Of a stretch of 26,781 nt of DNA, positions 15,432-23,583 are shown one piece after another; the stretch's first letter is position 1; each line of letters opens with the position of its first letter. The notes beneath the pieces were generated by a model, which was not told the DNA's origin, did no database searches, and saw only the letters and a list, made by a program, of their open reading frames with translations. The translations under genes were made by a program, and so were the position numbers. Location: NCBI GenBank assembly GCA_934418295.1, contig CAKRWZ010000019.1, positions 1-26,781 of the forward strand, read 5' to 3'. Origin of the DNA: an uncultured Mediterraneibacter sp. GTDB lineage: Bacteria > Bacillota > Clostridia > Lachnospirales > Lachnospiraceae.

Positions 15432-16364
15432 TTAATGTTTCCCTTTTTTCTGTGCTTCATGCAACGCGATGCAGGTCGCCAATGAAAGATAAGCGTGCTC
15501 CTTGGAGCTGCTTCTTGAGGTAATGGCGATCGGAATAGTGGCTCCGGCGATGATGCCGCTGCTGTTTACATCTGCAGACATCATCAATGCTTTCATCAAA
15601 GTGTTTCCGGCCATTACATCCGGCATACAGATCGCATCAAATTCACCGCAGTAAGGACAGTCAAAGCCTTTCAGACGTGCAGCCTCTTTGCTGACGATCA
15701 GATCCCACGGGATCGGACCGACGATCTCGCAATCAGCAATCGGATGATTCTTGTGTGCGGTTACGATGGACTGTGCTTCTACGGTATCACGCATATGGAA
15801 GCTCGGTTTTTCTACGAGAGAGAGGACTGCTACGCTCGGGTGTTCAATGCCCAGGAGATTCAGAACCTCTACCATATTTTGGATCACCAGTTTGCGCTGC
15901 TCCACAGACGGGCGGATCAGGACTGACACATCAGAAAGTGTCAAAATCTTATCATAATAAGGAACTTTCAGCATTGCAACTTCGCTGAGAAGCTTGTTTT
16001 TGATCAGCTTATTGCCCTTGTGGAGGATCGGCATCAGAAAATCGCGGGTAGAAGTGTTTCCTCGCATCAAAACGTCTCCCATTCCGATATTGATGATATC
16101 GATGGAATGCTGCACTACGTTCTCATTGTCAGAAACATTGCAGATCTCATATTTGCGATCTTTCAGGTTGAACTTTTCCAGTTTTTCGAGGATTCTGTCT
16201 TCATTTCCGACGAGAACCGGGAATGCAAATCCCTTTGCCTCGGCTTCAAAGGCAGCCTGCAGGATATTTTCTGCATCGGCTCCTGCCACAACTACTTTTA
16301 CGGGTGTTTTGGCACTGGAAGCTTTTTCTAAAATAAAGTCAAAATCTTTCTCAAATCCATTCAT
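15432..16364 (-). CDS. Phosphate acetyl/butyryltransferase family protein
   Basis: A 310-residue cytosolic enzyme of the Pta/Ptb family, which moves an acyl group between CoA and phosphate. Visible family features are KVVVAGADAENILQAAFEAEAKGFAFPVLVG at the N-terminus, MRGNTSTRDFLMPIL, and the C-terminal DVMAGNTLMKAL, with SSKEHAYLSLATCIAL close to the end. The length (about 300) fits Ptb rather than the longer Pta. No butyrate or acetate kinase gene is adjacent, so the acyl group cannot be assigned. The ATG is preceded by AAAGGAGGGG. An extended -10 (TGTTATAAT) on the minus strand near 16413-16421 lies just upstream, so it can be transcribed separately from the pyrophosphatase gene before it. 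Confidence 0.82.
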   Translation of the reverse strand: MNGFEKDFDFILEKASSAKTPVKVVVAGADAENILQAAFEAEAKGFAFPVLVGNEDRILEKLEKFNLKDRKYEICNVSDNENVVQHSIDIINIGMGDVLMRGNTSTRDFLMPILHKGNKLIKNKLLSEVAMLKVPYYDKILTLSDVSVLIRPSVEQRKLVIQNMVEVLNLLGIEHPSVAVLSLVEKPSFHMRDTVEAQSIVTAHKNHPIADCEIVGPIPWDLIVSKEAARLKGFDCPYCGEFDAICMPDVMAGNTLMKALMMSADVNSSGIIAGATIPIAITSRSSSKEHAYLSLATCIALHEAQKKGKH

Positions 16365-16412
16365 TTTCTACCCCTCCTTTTATTCTTTTGCGGTAAGCTA
16401 TATTGTGTTAAT

Positions 16413-16421
16413 ATTATAACA
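16413..16421 (-). promoter_or_regulatory. Extended -10 promoter element for the acyltransferase gene
   Basis: On the minus strand this reads TGTTATAAT, 49 bases before the ATG at 16364. No clear -35 box. Confidence 0.5.
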
Positions 16422-16438
16422 TACTTCTTGGAGAAATG

Positions 16439-18439
16439 CTAGTGAATTAAGCCTTGTCCTTCATTTATCAGAAGGAATAACGGAGCAAATACGAGAGATA
16501 CTACTGTCATCAATTTAATCAAAATATTGATGGAAGGACCGGAGGTATCCTTGAACGGATCTCCGACAGTATCTCCGACCACGGCAGCACGGTGAGCCGG
16601 GCTTCCCTTTCCGCCGAAATTGCCTTCTTCAATATATTTTTTAGCATTATCCCAAGCACCGCCGGAGTTGGACATAAAGATTGCCATCAGGACACCGGTT
16701 ACAAGGGAGCCTGCCAGCAGACCGCCAAGAGCGGTGGTTCCAAGAAGCGATCCGAGGATCAGCGGAGAAACTACGGCCATAATGCCGGGTACCATCATTT
16801 CTTTCAGGGCAGCCTGTGTGGAGATGGCTACGCAAGAGGTATAATCCGGTTTGCCGGTTCCTTCCAGGATACCCGGAATGGTACGGAACTGTCTTCTGAC
16901 TTCTTCGATCATCTTGTAAGCTGCCTTGGATACGGAATCCATAGTAAATGCAGAGAAGAGGAACGGAAGCATACCGCCGATGAAAAGACCTACAATCGCT
17001 TTGTAGTCCAACAGGTTGATTCCTTGGTCAAACAGGTTGACTGCCTGTGCGTAGGAAACGAAAAGTGCCAGAGCTGTAAGAGCGGCAGAACCGATGGCAA
17101 ATCCTTTTCCCATAGCAGCGGTTGTGTTACCTACTGCATCCAGCTTGTCTGTGATTTTTCTGACATCTGACGGAAGACCGGACATTTCGGCGATACCGCC
17201 GGCATTGTCGGCGATCGGGCCGTAAGCGTCTACTGCAACGGTGATTCCGGTGGTGGAAAGCATTCCGACAGCGGAAAGAGCGATACCATAAAGACCTGCA
17301 AACAGGTAAGCACCGATGATTCCGACGGAGATCAGAAGGATCGGGATCGCTGTAGACTGCATTCCGACAGCAAGACCACTGATGATGGTGGTGGCAGAGC
17401 CTGTCTCAGACTGCTGCGCAATCTTTTTGACGAAACGGTAATCGCCGGAGGTATAGATCTCGGTAATAATACCGATCAGAAGTCCGACTACAAGACCGAA
17501 GATAATCGCGATTGCCTGATCAAAGCTGTCAAAACAATATTTGCTCAGAAGGATGGAAGCGATGATCACGATCACGCTGGAGGTGTAGCTTCCGGTTTTC
17601 AGAGCCTTATGCGGGCTGGATTTCTCGTCGCCCTTTACGAAAAAGCTTCCAAGGATAGAAGCCAGGATGCCGATTGCAGAAAGCAGAAGCGGGAAAATAG
17701 CTCCCGATGCTTTGAAAGCAACGATACCAAGTGTAACGGCAGAAACGATGGCGCCGACATAAGACTCAAACAGATCGGCTCCCATACCTGCCACGTCACC
17801 TACGTTGTCACCTACGTTGTCGGCGATAACAGCCGGGTTACGCGGATCATCCTCAGGAATGCCGGCCTCTACTTTACCGACCAGGTCAGCTCCGACGTCA
17901 GCTGCCTTGGTATAGATACCGCCGCCGACACGGGCAAACAAAGCGATAGAGGATGCGCCCAGAGAAAATCCGGAAAGGACATTGGCATCTCCGGTGATAA
18001 AATAAACCATGCTGGCGCCGAAAAGACCGAAGCCGACAACGCACATACCCATTACAGCACCGCCTGAGAAGGCAATGGATAATGCTTTGTTCATGCCGGA
18101 ATCTTTTGCAGCGGCTGCGGTTCTGACATTGGCCTTTGTGGCAACATTCATACCGCAGTATCCTGCAAGTGTGGAGAACAATGCTCCTACCAGGAATGCA
18201 GCGGATGTAATCCAGCTGATTCCAAATCCGATCAGTACAAACAGAACGATCACGAAGAAAATCAGAATTTTATATTCTGCCATCAGGAATGCCTGAGCAC
18301 CTTCATGGATGAAGGCTGCAATTTCTTTCATGCGGTCTGTTCCCTGTCCCTGTCTTGCCACTTTTTTTGCCAGATAAAAAGCGAAGAGCAAGGCAAGTAC
18401 ACCTACAATAGGTGCGAGAATTACAAGTTGTTCATTCAT
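16439..18439 (-). CDS. hppA: Membrane-bound ion-pumping pyrophosphatase, K+-dependent type
   Basis: A 666-residue integral membrane protein with about 16 helices. It hydrolyses pyrophosphate and pumps H+ or Na+ out of the cytosol. Diagnostic motifs are GGGIYTKAADVGADLVGK (172-189), EDDPRNP followed by ADNVGDNVGD (196-215), and near the end DNAKKYIEEG and HRAAVVGDTVGDPFKDT. The segment GNTTAAMGKG (437-446) has alanine (A441) where K+-independent enzymes have lysine, so activity should need K+. Such enzymes in anaerobic Firmicutes are often Na+ pumps, but ion choice is inferred. The ATG has AAAGGAA upstream and a promoter at 18509-18537. It recovers energy from PPi made in biosynthesis. Confidence 0.93.
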   Translation of the reverse strand: MNEQLVILAPIVGVLALLFAFYLAKKVARQGQGTDRMKEIAAFIHEGAQAFLMAEYKILIFFVIVLFVLIGFGISWITSAAFLVGALFSTLAGYCGMNVATKANVRTAAAAKDSGMNKALSIAFSGGAVMGMCVVGFGLFGASMVYFITGDANVLSGFSLGASSIALFARVGGGIYTKAADVGADLVGKVEAGIPEDDPRNPAVIADNVGDNVGDVAGMGADLFESYVGAIVSAVTLGIVAFKASGAIFPLLLSAIGILASILGSFFVKGDEKSSPHKALKTGSYTSSVIVIIASILLSKYCFDSFDQAIAIIFGLVVGLLIGIITEIYTSGDYRFVKKIAQQSETGSATTIISGLAVGMQSTAIPILLISVGIIGAYLFAGLYGIALSAVGMLSTTGITVAVDAYGPIADNAGGIAEMSGLPSDVRKITDKLDAVGNTTAAMGKGFAIGSAALTALALFVSYAQAVNLFDQGINLLDYKAIVGLFIGGMLPFLFSAFTMDSVSKAAYKMIEEVRRQFRTIPGILEGTGKPDYTSCVAISTQAALKEMMVPGIMAVVSPLILGSLLGTTALGGLLAGSLVTGVLMAIFMSNSGGAWDNAKKYIEEGNFGGKGSPAHRAAVVGDTVGDPFKDTSGPSINILIKLMTVVSLVFAPLFLLINEGQGLIH

Positions 18440-18508
18440 AGTTATTTAATTCCTTTCTTTCTTGTGTGCCACACACCGTGCAGCTGGTGCGCAGACATCA
18501 TAATCATT

Positions 18509-18537
18509 ATTGTATATGAGAAAACCACGGTTAGCAA
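18509..18537 (-). promoter_or_regulatory. Promoter of the pyrophosphatase gene
   Basis: On the minus strand: TTGCTA (18537-18532), a 17-base spacer, TACAAT (18514-18509). It gives a leader of about 60 bases. Confidence 0.6.
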
Positions 18538-18589
18538 GCTATTTTCCGGCGGGTTGGAAGAAATCTTTGCAAATATTTTTAAAATAAGG

Positions 18590-18618
18590 TTGACATATAC
18601 CCATAGGGGGTATATAAT
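18590..18618 (+). promoter_or_regulatory. Copper-responsive promoter with CsoR operator
   Basis: TTGACA (18590-18595), a 17-base spacer and TATAAT (18613-18618) are both perfect consensus. The spacer and part of the -10 are occupied by the palindrome TATACCC-ATAGG-GGGTATA (18596-18614), the GC-tract inverted repeat characteristic of CsoR operators. Apo-CsoR bound here would block RNA polymerase; Cu(I) would release it. Confidence 0.85.
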
Positions 18619-18650
18619 TCGCGTTGAACAGAGGAAAGGAGGAAAGAAAT

Positions 18651-18956
18651 ATGAGTGAAGAAAAAGAATGTTGCGGTCATAAGATAAAGGAACGCTCTTC
18701 AAAAGAATATAAAGATCTGATCTCCAGACTGAACCGGATTGAGGGGCAGGTACGGGGGATCAAACGTATGGTAGAGGAAGATGTTTACTGCACGGATATT
18801 CTGGTACAGGTATCTGCGGTAAACGCGGCACTGAACAGTTTTAATAAAGTACTGCTGGCAAACCATATCAGGACTTGCGTGGCGGACGATATCCGGGAGG
18901 GCAAGGAAGAAACCGTAGACGAGCTGGTAAAGACTTTACAGAAACTGATGAAATAA
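18651..18956 (+). CDS. csoR: Copper-sensing transcriptional repressor CsoR
   Basis: A 101-residue all-helical repressor (DUF156/CsoR-RcnR family). The DNA-facing motif RLNRIEGQVRGIKRMV is at residues 26-41. The Cu(I) ligands are Cys47, His72 and Cys76, with the same spacing (25 and 4) as Cys36-His61-Cys65 of the Mycobacterium protein, supporting copper rather than nickel or sulfide sensing. ATG 18651 is chosen because AAAGGAGG sits at about 18636-18643. An in-frame ATG 27 bases upstream would lie at the transcription start. The gene sits directly behind its own operator and 24 bases before copA, so it represses both. Confidence 0.93.
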   Translation: MSEEKECCGHKIKERSSKEYKDLISRLNRIEGQVRGIKRMVEEDVYCTDILVQVSAVNAALNSFNKVLLANHIRTCVADDIREGKEETVDELVKTLQKLMK

Positions 18957-18980
18957 AGACGACAGGAAGGAGAGAAGAAG

Positions 18981-21506
18981 ATGGAACAGTATCAAGTGAC
19001 AGGAATGAGCTGCGCTGCCTGCAGCACCAGAGTAGAAAAGGCTGTGTCCAAAGTACCGGGCGTGACCTCTTGCTCCGTAAGCCTTCTGACGAATTCCATG
19101 GGTGTGGAAGGAACGGCAGCCTCTGCAGACATTATAAAAGCGGTGGAGGATGCAGGCTATGGTGCATCCTTAAAAACGGCGGGTGATGAGAAATCAGCCC
19201 CCATATCTACAGAAGAAAAAATGTTGGAGGATAAAGAGACTCCTCTTATGAAAAAACGGTTGATCGCGTCGTTGGTGATCCTGATCCCGATGATGTATTT
19301 TTCCATGGGGCATATGATGTGGAATTGGCCGGTGCCTTCTTTTATGGAAGGAAATCATGTGATGATGGGACTGCTCCAGCTTTTGATGGCAGGAATGGTC
19401 ATGGTGATCAACCAGAAATTTTTTGTCAACGGCTGGAAAGGGCTGATACATGGAGCTCCGAATATGGACACACTGGTAGCGCTCGGCTCCGGAGCGTCTT
19501 TTCTCTACAGCACCTACGCACTGTTTGCCATGACAGTCGCACAGATGCAAGGAGACATGGACGGTGTGATGAGCTACATGCACGAGTTCTATTTTGAGTC
19601 GGCGGCCATGATCCTGACTTTGATCACCGTGGGAAAGATGCTGGAGGCCCACTCCAAAGGAAAGACGACGAATGCGTTAAAGAGCCTGATGGAACTGGCA
19701 CCGAAGAAAGCGACGGTCCTGCGGGACGGACAGGAAGCAGAGGTCCCGGTGGATCAGGTAAAAAAAGGAGAGATCTTTATTGTACGGCCGGGTGAGAACA
19801 TTCCGGTGGACGGAAGGATCCTGGAAGGAACCAGTGCGGTAAACGAAGCGGTCCTGACCGGGGAGAGCATTCCGGCAGACAAGGCGGCCGGAGACCAGGT
19901 GTCGGCAGCTACACTGAACCAGTCCGGCTATCTGAAATGCGAAGCTGTCCGCGTCGGAGAGGATACGACACTTTCCCAGATTATCCAGATGGTCAGCGAT
20001 GCGGCTGCGACAAAGGCTCCCATTGCCAAAATCGCAGATAAAGTATCCGGTATTTTTGTGCCTGCAGTCATTGCCATTGCGGCACTGACCATCGTGGTTT
20101 GGCTGCTGGCGGGACAGAGTTTTGGCTTTGCCATTGCCCGGGGTGTTTCGGTTTTGGTCATCAGCTGCCCGTGTGCGCTTGGGCTTGCAACACCGGTGGC
20201 GATTATGGTAGGAAACGGTGTGGGAGCGAAAAATGGAATTCTATTTAAGACGGCAGTTTCTCTGGAAGCAGCCGGAAGAACAGAAGTAGTAGCGTTGGAT
20301 AAAACCGGAACCATCACCAGCGGAGAACCAAAGGTGACAGATCTTCTTCCTTACGGGGAGACCACGGAAGAGGAGCTGCTGAAACTGGCGTATGCGCTGG
20401 AGAAAAAAAGCGAACATCCGTTGGCCGGAGCGATCGTGATGCTGGCAGAAGAAAGACAGATGCCTCTGGAAGAAGTGGCAGATTTCCAGGCAGTGCCGGG
20501 AAACGGACTTTCTGCAAGATTATACGATCAACAGCTCTTTGGCGGAAATATGAAATATATCGGCACACATGCGGAAATACCGGAAGAGATCCGGGAAAAG
20601 GCGGATGCCTATGCAAAAGAAGGAAAAACACCGCTTTTATTCTGTCGGGATGACCGGTTTGCCGGAATCATCGCAGTGGCAGACGTGATCAAAGAAGACA
20701 GCCCACAGGCAGTGCAAGAGTTGCAGAATATGGGAATCGAAGTCGTGATGCTGACCGGAGACAATGAGCAGACAGCGAAAGCCATCGGCAGACAGGCCGG
20801 AGTGGACCGGGTGATCGCAGGGGTTCTCCCGGACGGAAAAGAAAAAGAAGTGCGGGCTCTCGGAAGGGGCAGAAAAGCAGCCATGGTCGGAGACGGGATC
20901 AACGATGCGCCGGCGCTTACCAGAGCGGATGTGGGCATTGCCATCGGAGCCGGAACGGATATCGCTATTGATGCGGCGGACGTGGTCCTGATGAAGAGCA
21001 GGCTGAGCGATGTGCCGGCAGCCATCCGTCTAAGCCGTGCAACACTGAAAAACATTCATGAAAATTTGTTCTGGGCATTTTTCTATAATGTGATCGGAAT
21101 CCCGCTGGCAGCAGGTGTGTGGTATCCGATCTTCGGATGGAAATTAAATCCGATGTTCGGGGCGGCGGCAATGAGTCTTTCCAGCTTCTGCGTAGTGACC
21201 AATGCGCTGCGTCTGAACTGGTTTAAGATACACGATACCAAAAAAGACAGAAAAATAAGACACAAACAAAAACACCGGGAAAAGGAGAAGGAAAACATGA
21301 AAAAAACAATGAAAATCGAAGGAATGATGTGCGGGCATTGTGAGGCAAGAGTGAAAAAAGTGCTGGAGGAGCTTCCGGAAGTAGAAGCTGCAGAAGTAAG
21401 CCACGTGAGCGGAACTGCAGTCGTAACTCTGAAAGCAGATATAGACAATGCTGTTTTGAAAAAAGCGGTAGAGGATCAGGAATATAAGGTGACAGATATT
21501 CAGTAA
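18981..21506 (+). CDS. copA: Cu(I)-exporting P1B-type ATPase with fused C-terminal CopZ domain
   Basis: An 841-residue membrane pump that exports Cu(I) using ATP. The N-terminal metal-binding domain has MSCAAC (9-14). Membrane metal-site residues are CPC (396-398), YN (702-703) and MSLSS (731-735), the Cu(I)-type set. The phosphorylation motif is DKTGT (440-444), the nucleotide-domain HP is at 479-480, and GDGIND is at 637-642. After the last helix a very charged linker (about 750-772) leads to a second metal-binding domain with MMCGHC (782-787) at the C-terminus, where most CopA proteins end earlier. Met773 has its own ribosome binding site. The operon is repressed by CsoR. Start ATG with GGAAGGAGAG upstream. 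Confidence 0.93.
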   Translation: MEQYQVTGMSCAACSTRVEKAVSKVPGVTSCSVSLLTNSMGVEGTAASADIIKAVEDAGYGASLKTAGDEKSAPISTEEKMLEDKETPLMKKRLIASLVILIPMMYFSMGHMMWNWPVPSFMEGNHVMMGLLQLLMAGMVMVINQKFFVNGWKGLIHGAPNMDTLVALGSGASFLYSTYALFAMTVAQMQGDMDGVMSYMHEFYFESAAMILTLITVGKMLEAHSKGKTTNALKSLMELAPKKATVLRDGQEAEVPVDQVKKGEIFIVRPGENIPVDGRILEGTSAVNEAVLTGESIPADKAAGDQVSAATLNQSGYLKCEAVRVGEDTTLSQIIQMVSDAAATKAPIAKIADKVSGIFVPAVIAIAALTIVVWLLAGQSFGFAIARGVSVLVISCPCALGLATPVAIMVGNGVGAKNGILFKTAVSLEAAGRTEVVALDKTGTITSGEPKVTDLLPYGETTEEELLKLAYALEKKSEHPLAGAIVMLAEERQMPLEEVADFQAVPGNGLSARLYDQQLFGGNMKYIGTHAEIPEEIREKADAYAKEGKTPLLFCRDDRFAGIIAVADVIKEDSPQAVQELQNMGIEVVMLTGDNEQTAKAIGRQAGVDRVIAGVLPDGKEKEVRALGRGRKAAMVGDGINDAPALTRADVGIAIGAGTDIAIDAADVVLMKSRLSDVPAAIRLSRATLKNIHENLFWAFFYNVIGIPLAAGVWYPIFGWKLNPMFGAAAMSLSSFCVVTNALRLNWFKIHDTKKDRKIRHKQKHREKEKENMKKTMKIEGMMCGHCEARVKKVLEELPEVEAAEVSHVSGTAVVTLKADIDNAVLKKAVEDQEYKVTDIQ
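21297..21506 (+). CDS. copZ: Probable internal CopZ-like copper chaperone start within copA
   Basis: In frame with copA, an ATG at 21297 is preceded by AAAGGAG at 21281-21287 (9-base spacing), as good as any start in the window. Translation from here gives a free 69-residue heavy-metal-associated domain (MKKTMKIEGMMCGHCEARVK ... YKVTDIQ), the size and sequence type of CopZ chaperones that hand Cu(I) to CopA. The same operon could thus make both the fused pump and a soluble chaperone. The coding is seen directly; that the internal start is used is inference. Confidence 0.6.
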   Translation: MKKTMKIEGMMCGHCEARVKKVLEELPEVEAAEVSHVSGTAVVTLKADIDNAVLKKAVEDQEYKVTDIQ

Positions 21507-21545
21507 TCCCAGAAAAACAAAAATCAAAATTCGAAAGAAATTATG

Positions 21546-21593
21546 AAAAAGAAATGTAGAAAATTATGAAAAACTTTTCTGCATTTCTTTTTT
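21546..21593 (+). terminator. Terminator after the copper operon
   Basis: An 18-base stem (21546-21563 with 21575-21592, one T-G pair) has an 11-base loop and its 3' arm ends in a T-run. A weak extended -10 (TGTTAAAAT, 21595-21603) follows and may serve the next operon. Confidence 0.8.
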
Positions 21594-21639
21594 ATGTTAA
21601 AATAAAACGACTGTAGATAATTAGTTTGGAGGAAGAAAG

Positions 21640-22551
21640 ATGACAAAGGCAACATTGGTCATAATGGCCGCAGGTATCGGCAGTCGTTTCGGCTGCGGCA
21701 TCAAACAGCTGGAGACGATGGGACCGAACGGAGAGATCATCATGGATTATTCCATATATGACGCAAAAGAAGCCGGTTTTGAAAAAGTGGTATTCGTCAT
21801 CCGCAAAGACTTGGAAGAAGATTTCCGGGAAGTGATCGGGAAGAGAATAGAAGAAAAAATAGAAGTAGAGTATGTATTTCAGGAGCTGGACAAGATCCCG
21901 GAAGCGTATAAAGATGCGTTCCCGGATCGGAAAAAACCTTGGGGTACCGGACAGGCTGTCCTGTGCTGCAAAGAGGTCGTGGATGGGCCGTTTTTGGTCA
22001 TCAATGCAGATGATTACTATGGAAAAGAGGCTTTTGTCCAGGCGTACCGGTATCTGATGAAAGAGGAAAAAGATTCCGAACGGCTGCAGATCGCCATGGT
22101 AGGCTTTGTATTGGGCAATACCCTGAGCGATCACGGCTCCGTTACAAGAGGGGTCTGTAAGGTAGACGAAGCGCACAGGCTGACATCCATACGCGAGACG
22201 AAAAATATCGTCCGCACAGAAGACGGCGCTGCTTTTCGCGACGGAGAAAAATGGGTACCGCTGGATCTGGATTCGCCGGTTTCTATGAATATGTGGGCGC
22301 TGCACCCGGACATTTTTCCGGTGCTGGAGCAAGGGTTTGAAACGTTTTTGGGTGATCTGTCTGAGGGCAAAGAGCAGACGGAATATCTCCTGCCCACTAT
22401 AATAGGAGACCTTTTGGCGGAAAATAAGGCAGAAGTGACGGTGCTCCACTCCGCTGATAAATGGTTTGGAGTGACTTATAAAGAAGATAAAGAATTGGTT
22501 GTGAAGGAGATTCAAAAGCTCCTGGATCAGGGCATGTATCCGGGAATGTAA
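21640..22551 (+). CDS. Sugar-phosphate nucleotidyltransferase family protein
   Basis: A 303-residue cytosolic enzyme. MAAGIGSRFG (9-18) with the following K22 is the nucleotide-binding signature of NTP-transferases. WGTGQA (101-106) and NADDYYG (122-128) match the nucleoside and metal-binding blocks. Later, SMNMWALHPDIFPVLEQGF and WFGVTYKEDK complete the fold. Such enzymes activate a sugar or alcohol phosphate with NTP, releasing PPi. Which sugar cannot be told. There is no C-terminal acyltransferase domain. ATG has TTGGAGGAAG just upstream. It is the first gene of a tight run (12, 45, 17 and 71 bases between genes) that includes MalQ. Confidence 0.82.
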   Translation: MTKATLVIMAAGIGSRFGCGIKQLETMGPNGEIIMDYSIYDAKEAGFEKVVFVIRKDLEEDFREVIGKRIEEKIEVEYVFQELDKIPEAYKDAFPDRKKPWGTGQAVLCCKEVVDGPFLVINADDYYGKEAFVQAYRYLMKEEKDSERLQIAMVGFVLGNTLSDHGSVTRGVCKVDEAHRLTSIRETKNIVRTEDGAAFRDGEKWVPLDLDSPVSMNMWALHPDIFPVLEQGFETFLGDLSEGKEQTEYLLPTIIGDLLAENKAEVTVLHSADKWFGVTYKEDKELVVKEIQKLLDQGMYPGM

Positions 22552-22563
22552 AAGGAGGCAGTC

Positions 22564-23538
22564 ATGGGGAGTATAATTGAAATGATACAATCCGTGGATT
22601 TGGGAAAAGTATTTTACCAGGTAATAAACGGAAAGGGAACAGGGATTTCCATAACGCCGGCGGTTGCGATCGCACTTCTGGCGGCAGCAGTGCTCTTATG
22701 CTTTTTAGGCATTAAACTGGTGCGTGTATGTGCGGCTCTGGCCGGACTGGGCAGTGGACTTTTGTTGGGACTTTCTGTGGGAGAGCTGTTTTTGGCACCC
22801 ACCCAGGCAATGATCGCAGGACTTGTTTTGGGAGTCATTCTCGGGGGAGTGTTGGCCTGGTGGTATCGCGGCGGCGTTTTCGTAGTCGTTTTGCTTTTGA
22901 CGGTGAATCTTTTAAATCTGATTTTACATCCGCATACGCCGGTGGTATGGATCTGTTGTGTGGCAGCGGGCATCCTGGCGGCAGTTTTGGCGGAATTTTT
23001 TACTGCGCCGGGCATCATTCTTTTGACGGCTCTGCACGGCGGTATGATGGCAGGAGTGGCGCTTGGCACCTTTGAAAGTTTTTCCGGATCCTATCTGATC
23101 TATGTGATCGGAGTCCTTTTGACGGCGCTTGGGATCGTCGTGCAGTTTTTGCTGGAGTTCCGCCACAAGACCCGTCAGGGCGTGGCGAAAGCGGATCAGA
23201 TCCGGGAAAAGGAATCTACGGCAAACGAAGTGGCAAGAGCCAGAGGGATCGTTGATGATCTGGATGACAATGGCGATGTGGAATATCCGGAATATCCGGA
23301 CGATCTGGATCTGGAGGAACTGAAAGATCTGGGCCGATTGGATGAGCCGGACACTCTGGAAGAATTGGATGAAGCAGAGATCGGTGACATGGAAGAAATC
23401 GAAGATGAAACAGAAGACTTGCCGGATGAAGAGGAAGAAACCGGGGAAGACTACGAAGAGGACTACGAAGAGGACGAGCCGGAATATCTGAATGATGATG
23501 AGATCCTTTATCTGGATGATGACGAAGAGGACGAATAA
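22564..23538 (+). CDS. Multi-helix membrane protein (DUF4203/TMEM198-like) with long acidic tail
   Basis: A 324-residue protein. Residues about 30-200 contain seven hydrophobic segments with many Gly and Ala (AALAGLGSGLLLGLSVGELFL, AGLVLGVILGGVLAWWYRGG), a layout like the DUF4203/TMEM198 group. After a basic patch (FRHKTRQGVAKADQIREKE) the last 95 residues are almost all D, E, Y, L and P, including a duplicated DYEEDYEE. The tail would lie in the cytosol and might bind cations or basic proteins. ATG has AAAGGAGG 5 bases upstream. The gene follows the nucleotidyltransferase by 12 bases. Function unknown. Confidence 0.75.
   Translation: MGSIIEMIQSVDLGKVFYQVINGKGTGISITPAVAIALLAAAVLLCFLGIKLVRVCAALAGLGSGLLLGLSVGELFLAPTQAMIAGLVLGVILGGVLAWWYRGGVFVVVLLLTVNLLNLILHPHTPVVWICCVAAGILAAVLAEFFTAPGIILLTALHGGMMAGVALGTFESFSGSYLIYVIGVLLTALGIVVQFLLEFRHKTRQGVAKADQIREKESTANEVARARGIVDDLDDNGDVEYPEYPDDLDLEELKDLGRLDEPDTLEELDEAEIGDMEEIEDETEDLPDEEEETGEDYEEDYEEDEPEYLNDDEILYLDDDEEDE
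23449..23472 (+). repeat. Tandem 12-base repeat in the acidic tail
   Basis: Two identical copies of GACTACGAAGAG, encoding DYEE twice. A likely site of slippage-driven length change without frameshift. Confidence 0.8.
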
Positions 23539-23583
23539 AAAGTAATAAGCAATAAGAGAAAAGGCCTCTTTGGGAGGTAAGAA

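Noticed and set aside
17609..18067. Plus-strand ORF inside the pyrophosphatase gene
   Set aside because: It is antisense to highly conserved pyrophosphatase motifs and has no independent support.
21592..22590. Minus-strand ORF of 332 codons opposite the nucleotidyltransferase
   Set aside because: It is a full shadow of a gene with clear motifs, and no start signal is seen.
23560..23580. CCTC/GAGG mini-hairpin over the ribosome binding site of the PHP gene
   Set aside because: Only four base pairs; too weak to call a regulatory structure.
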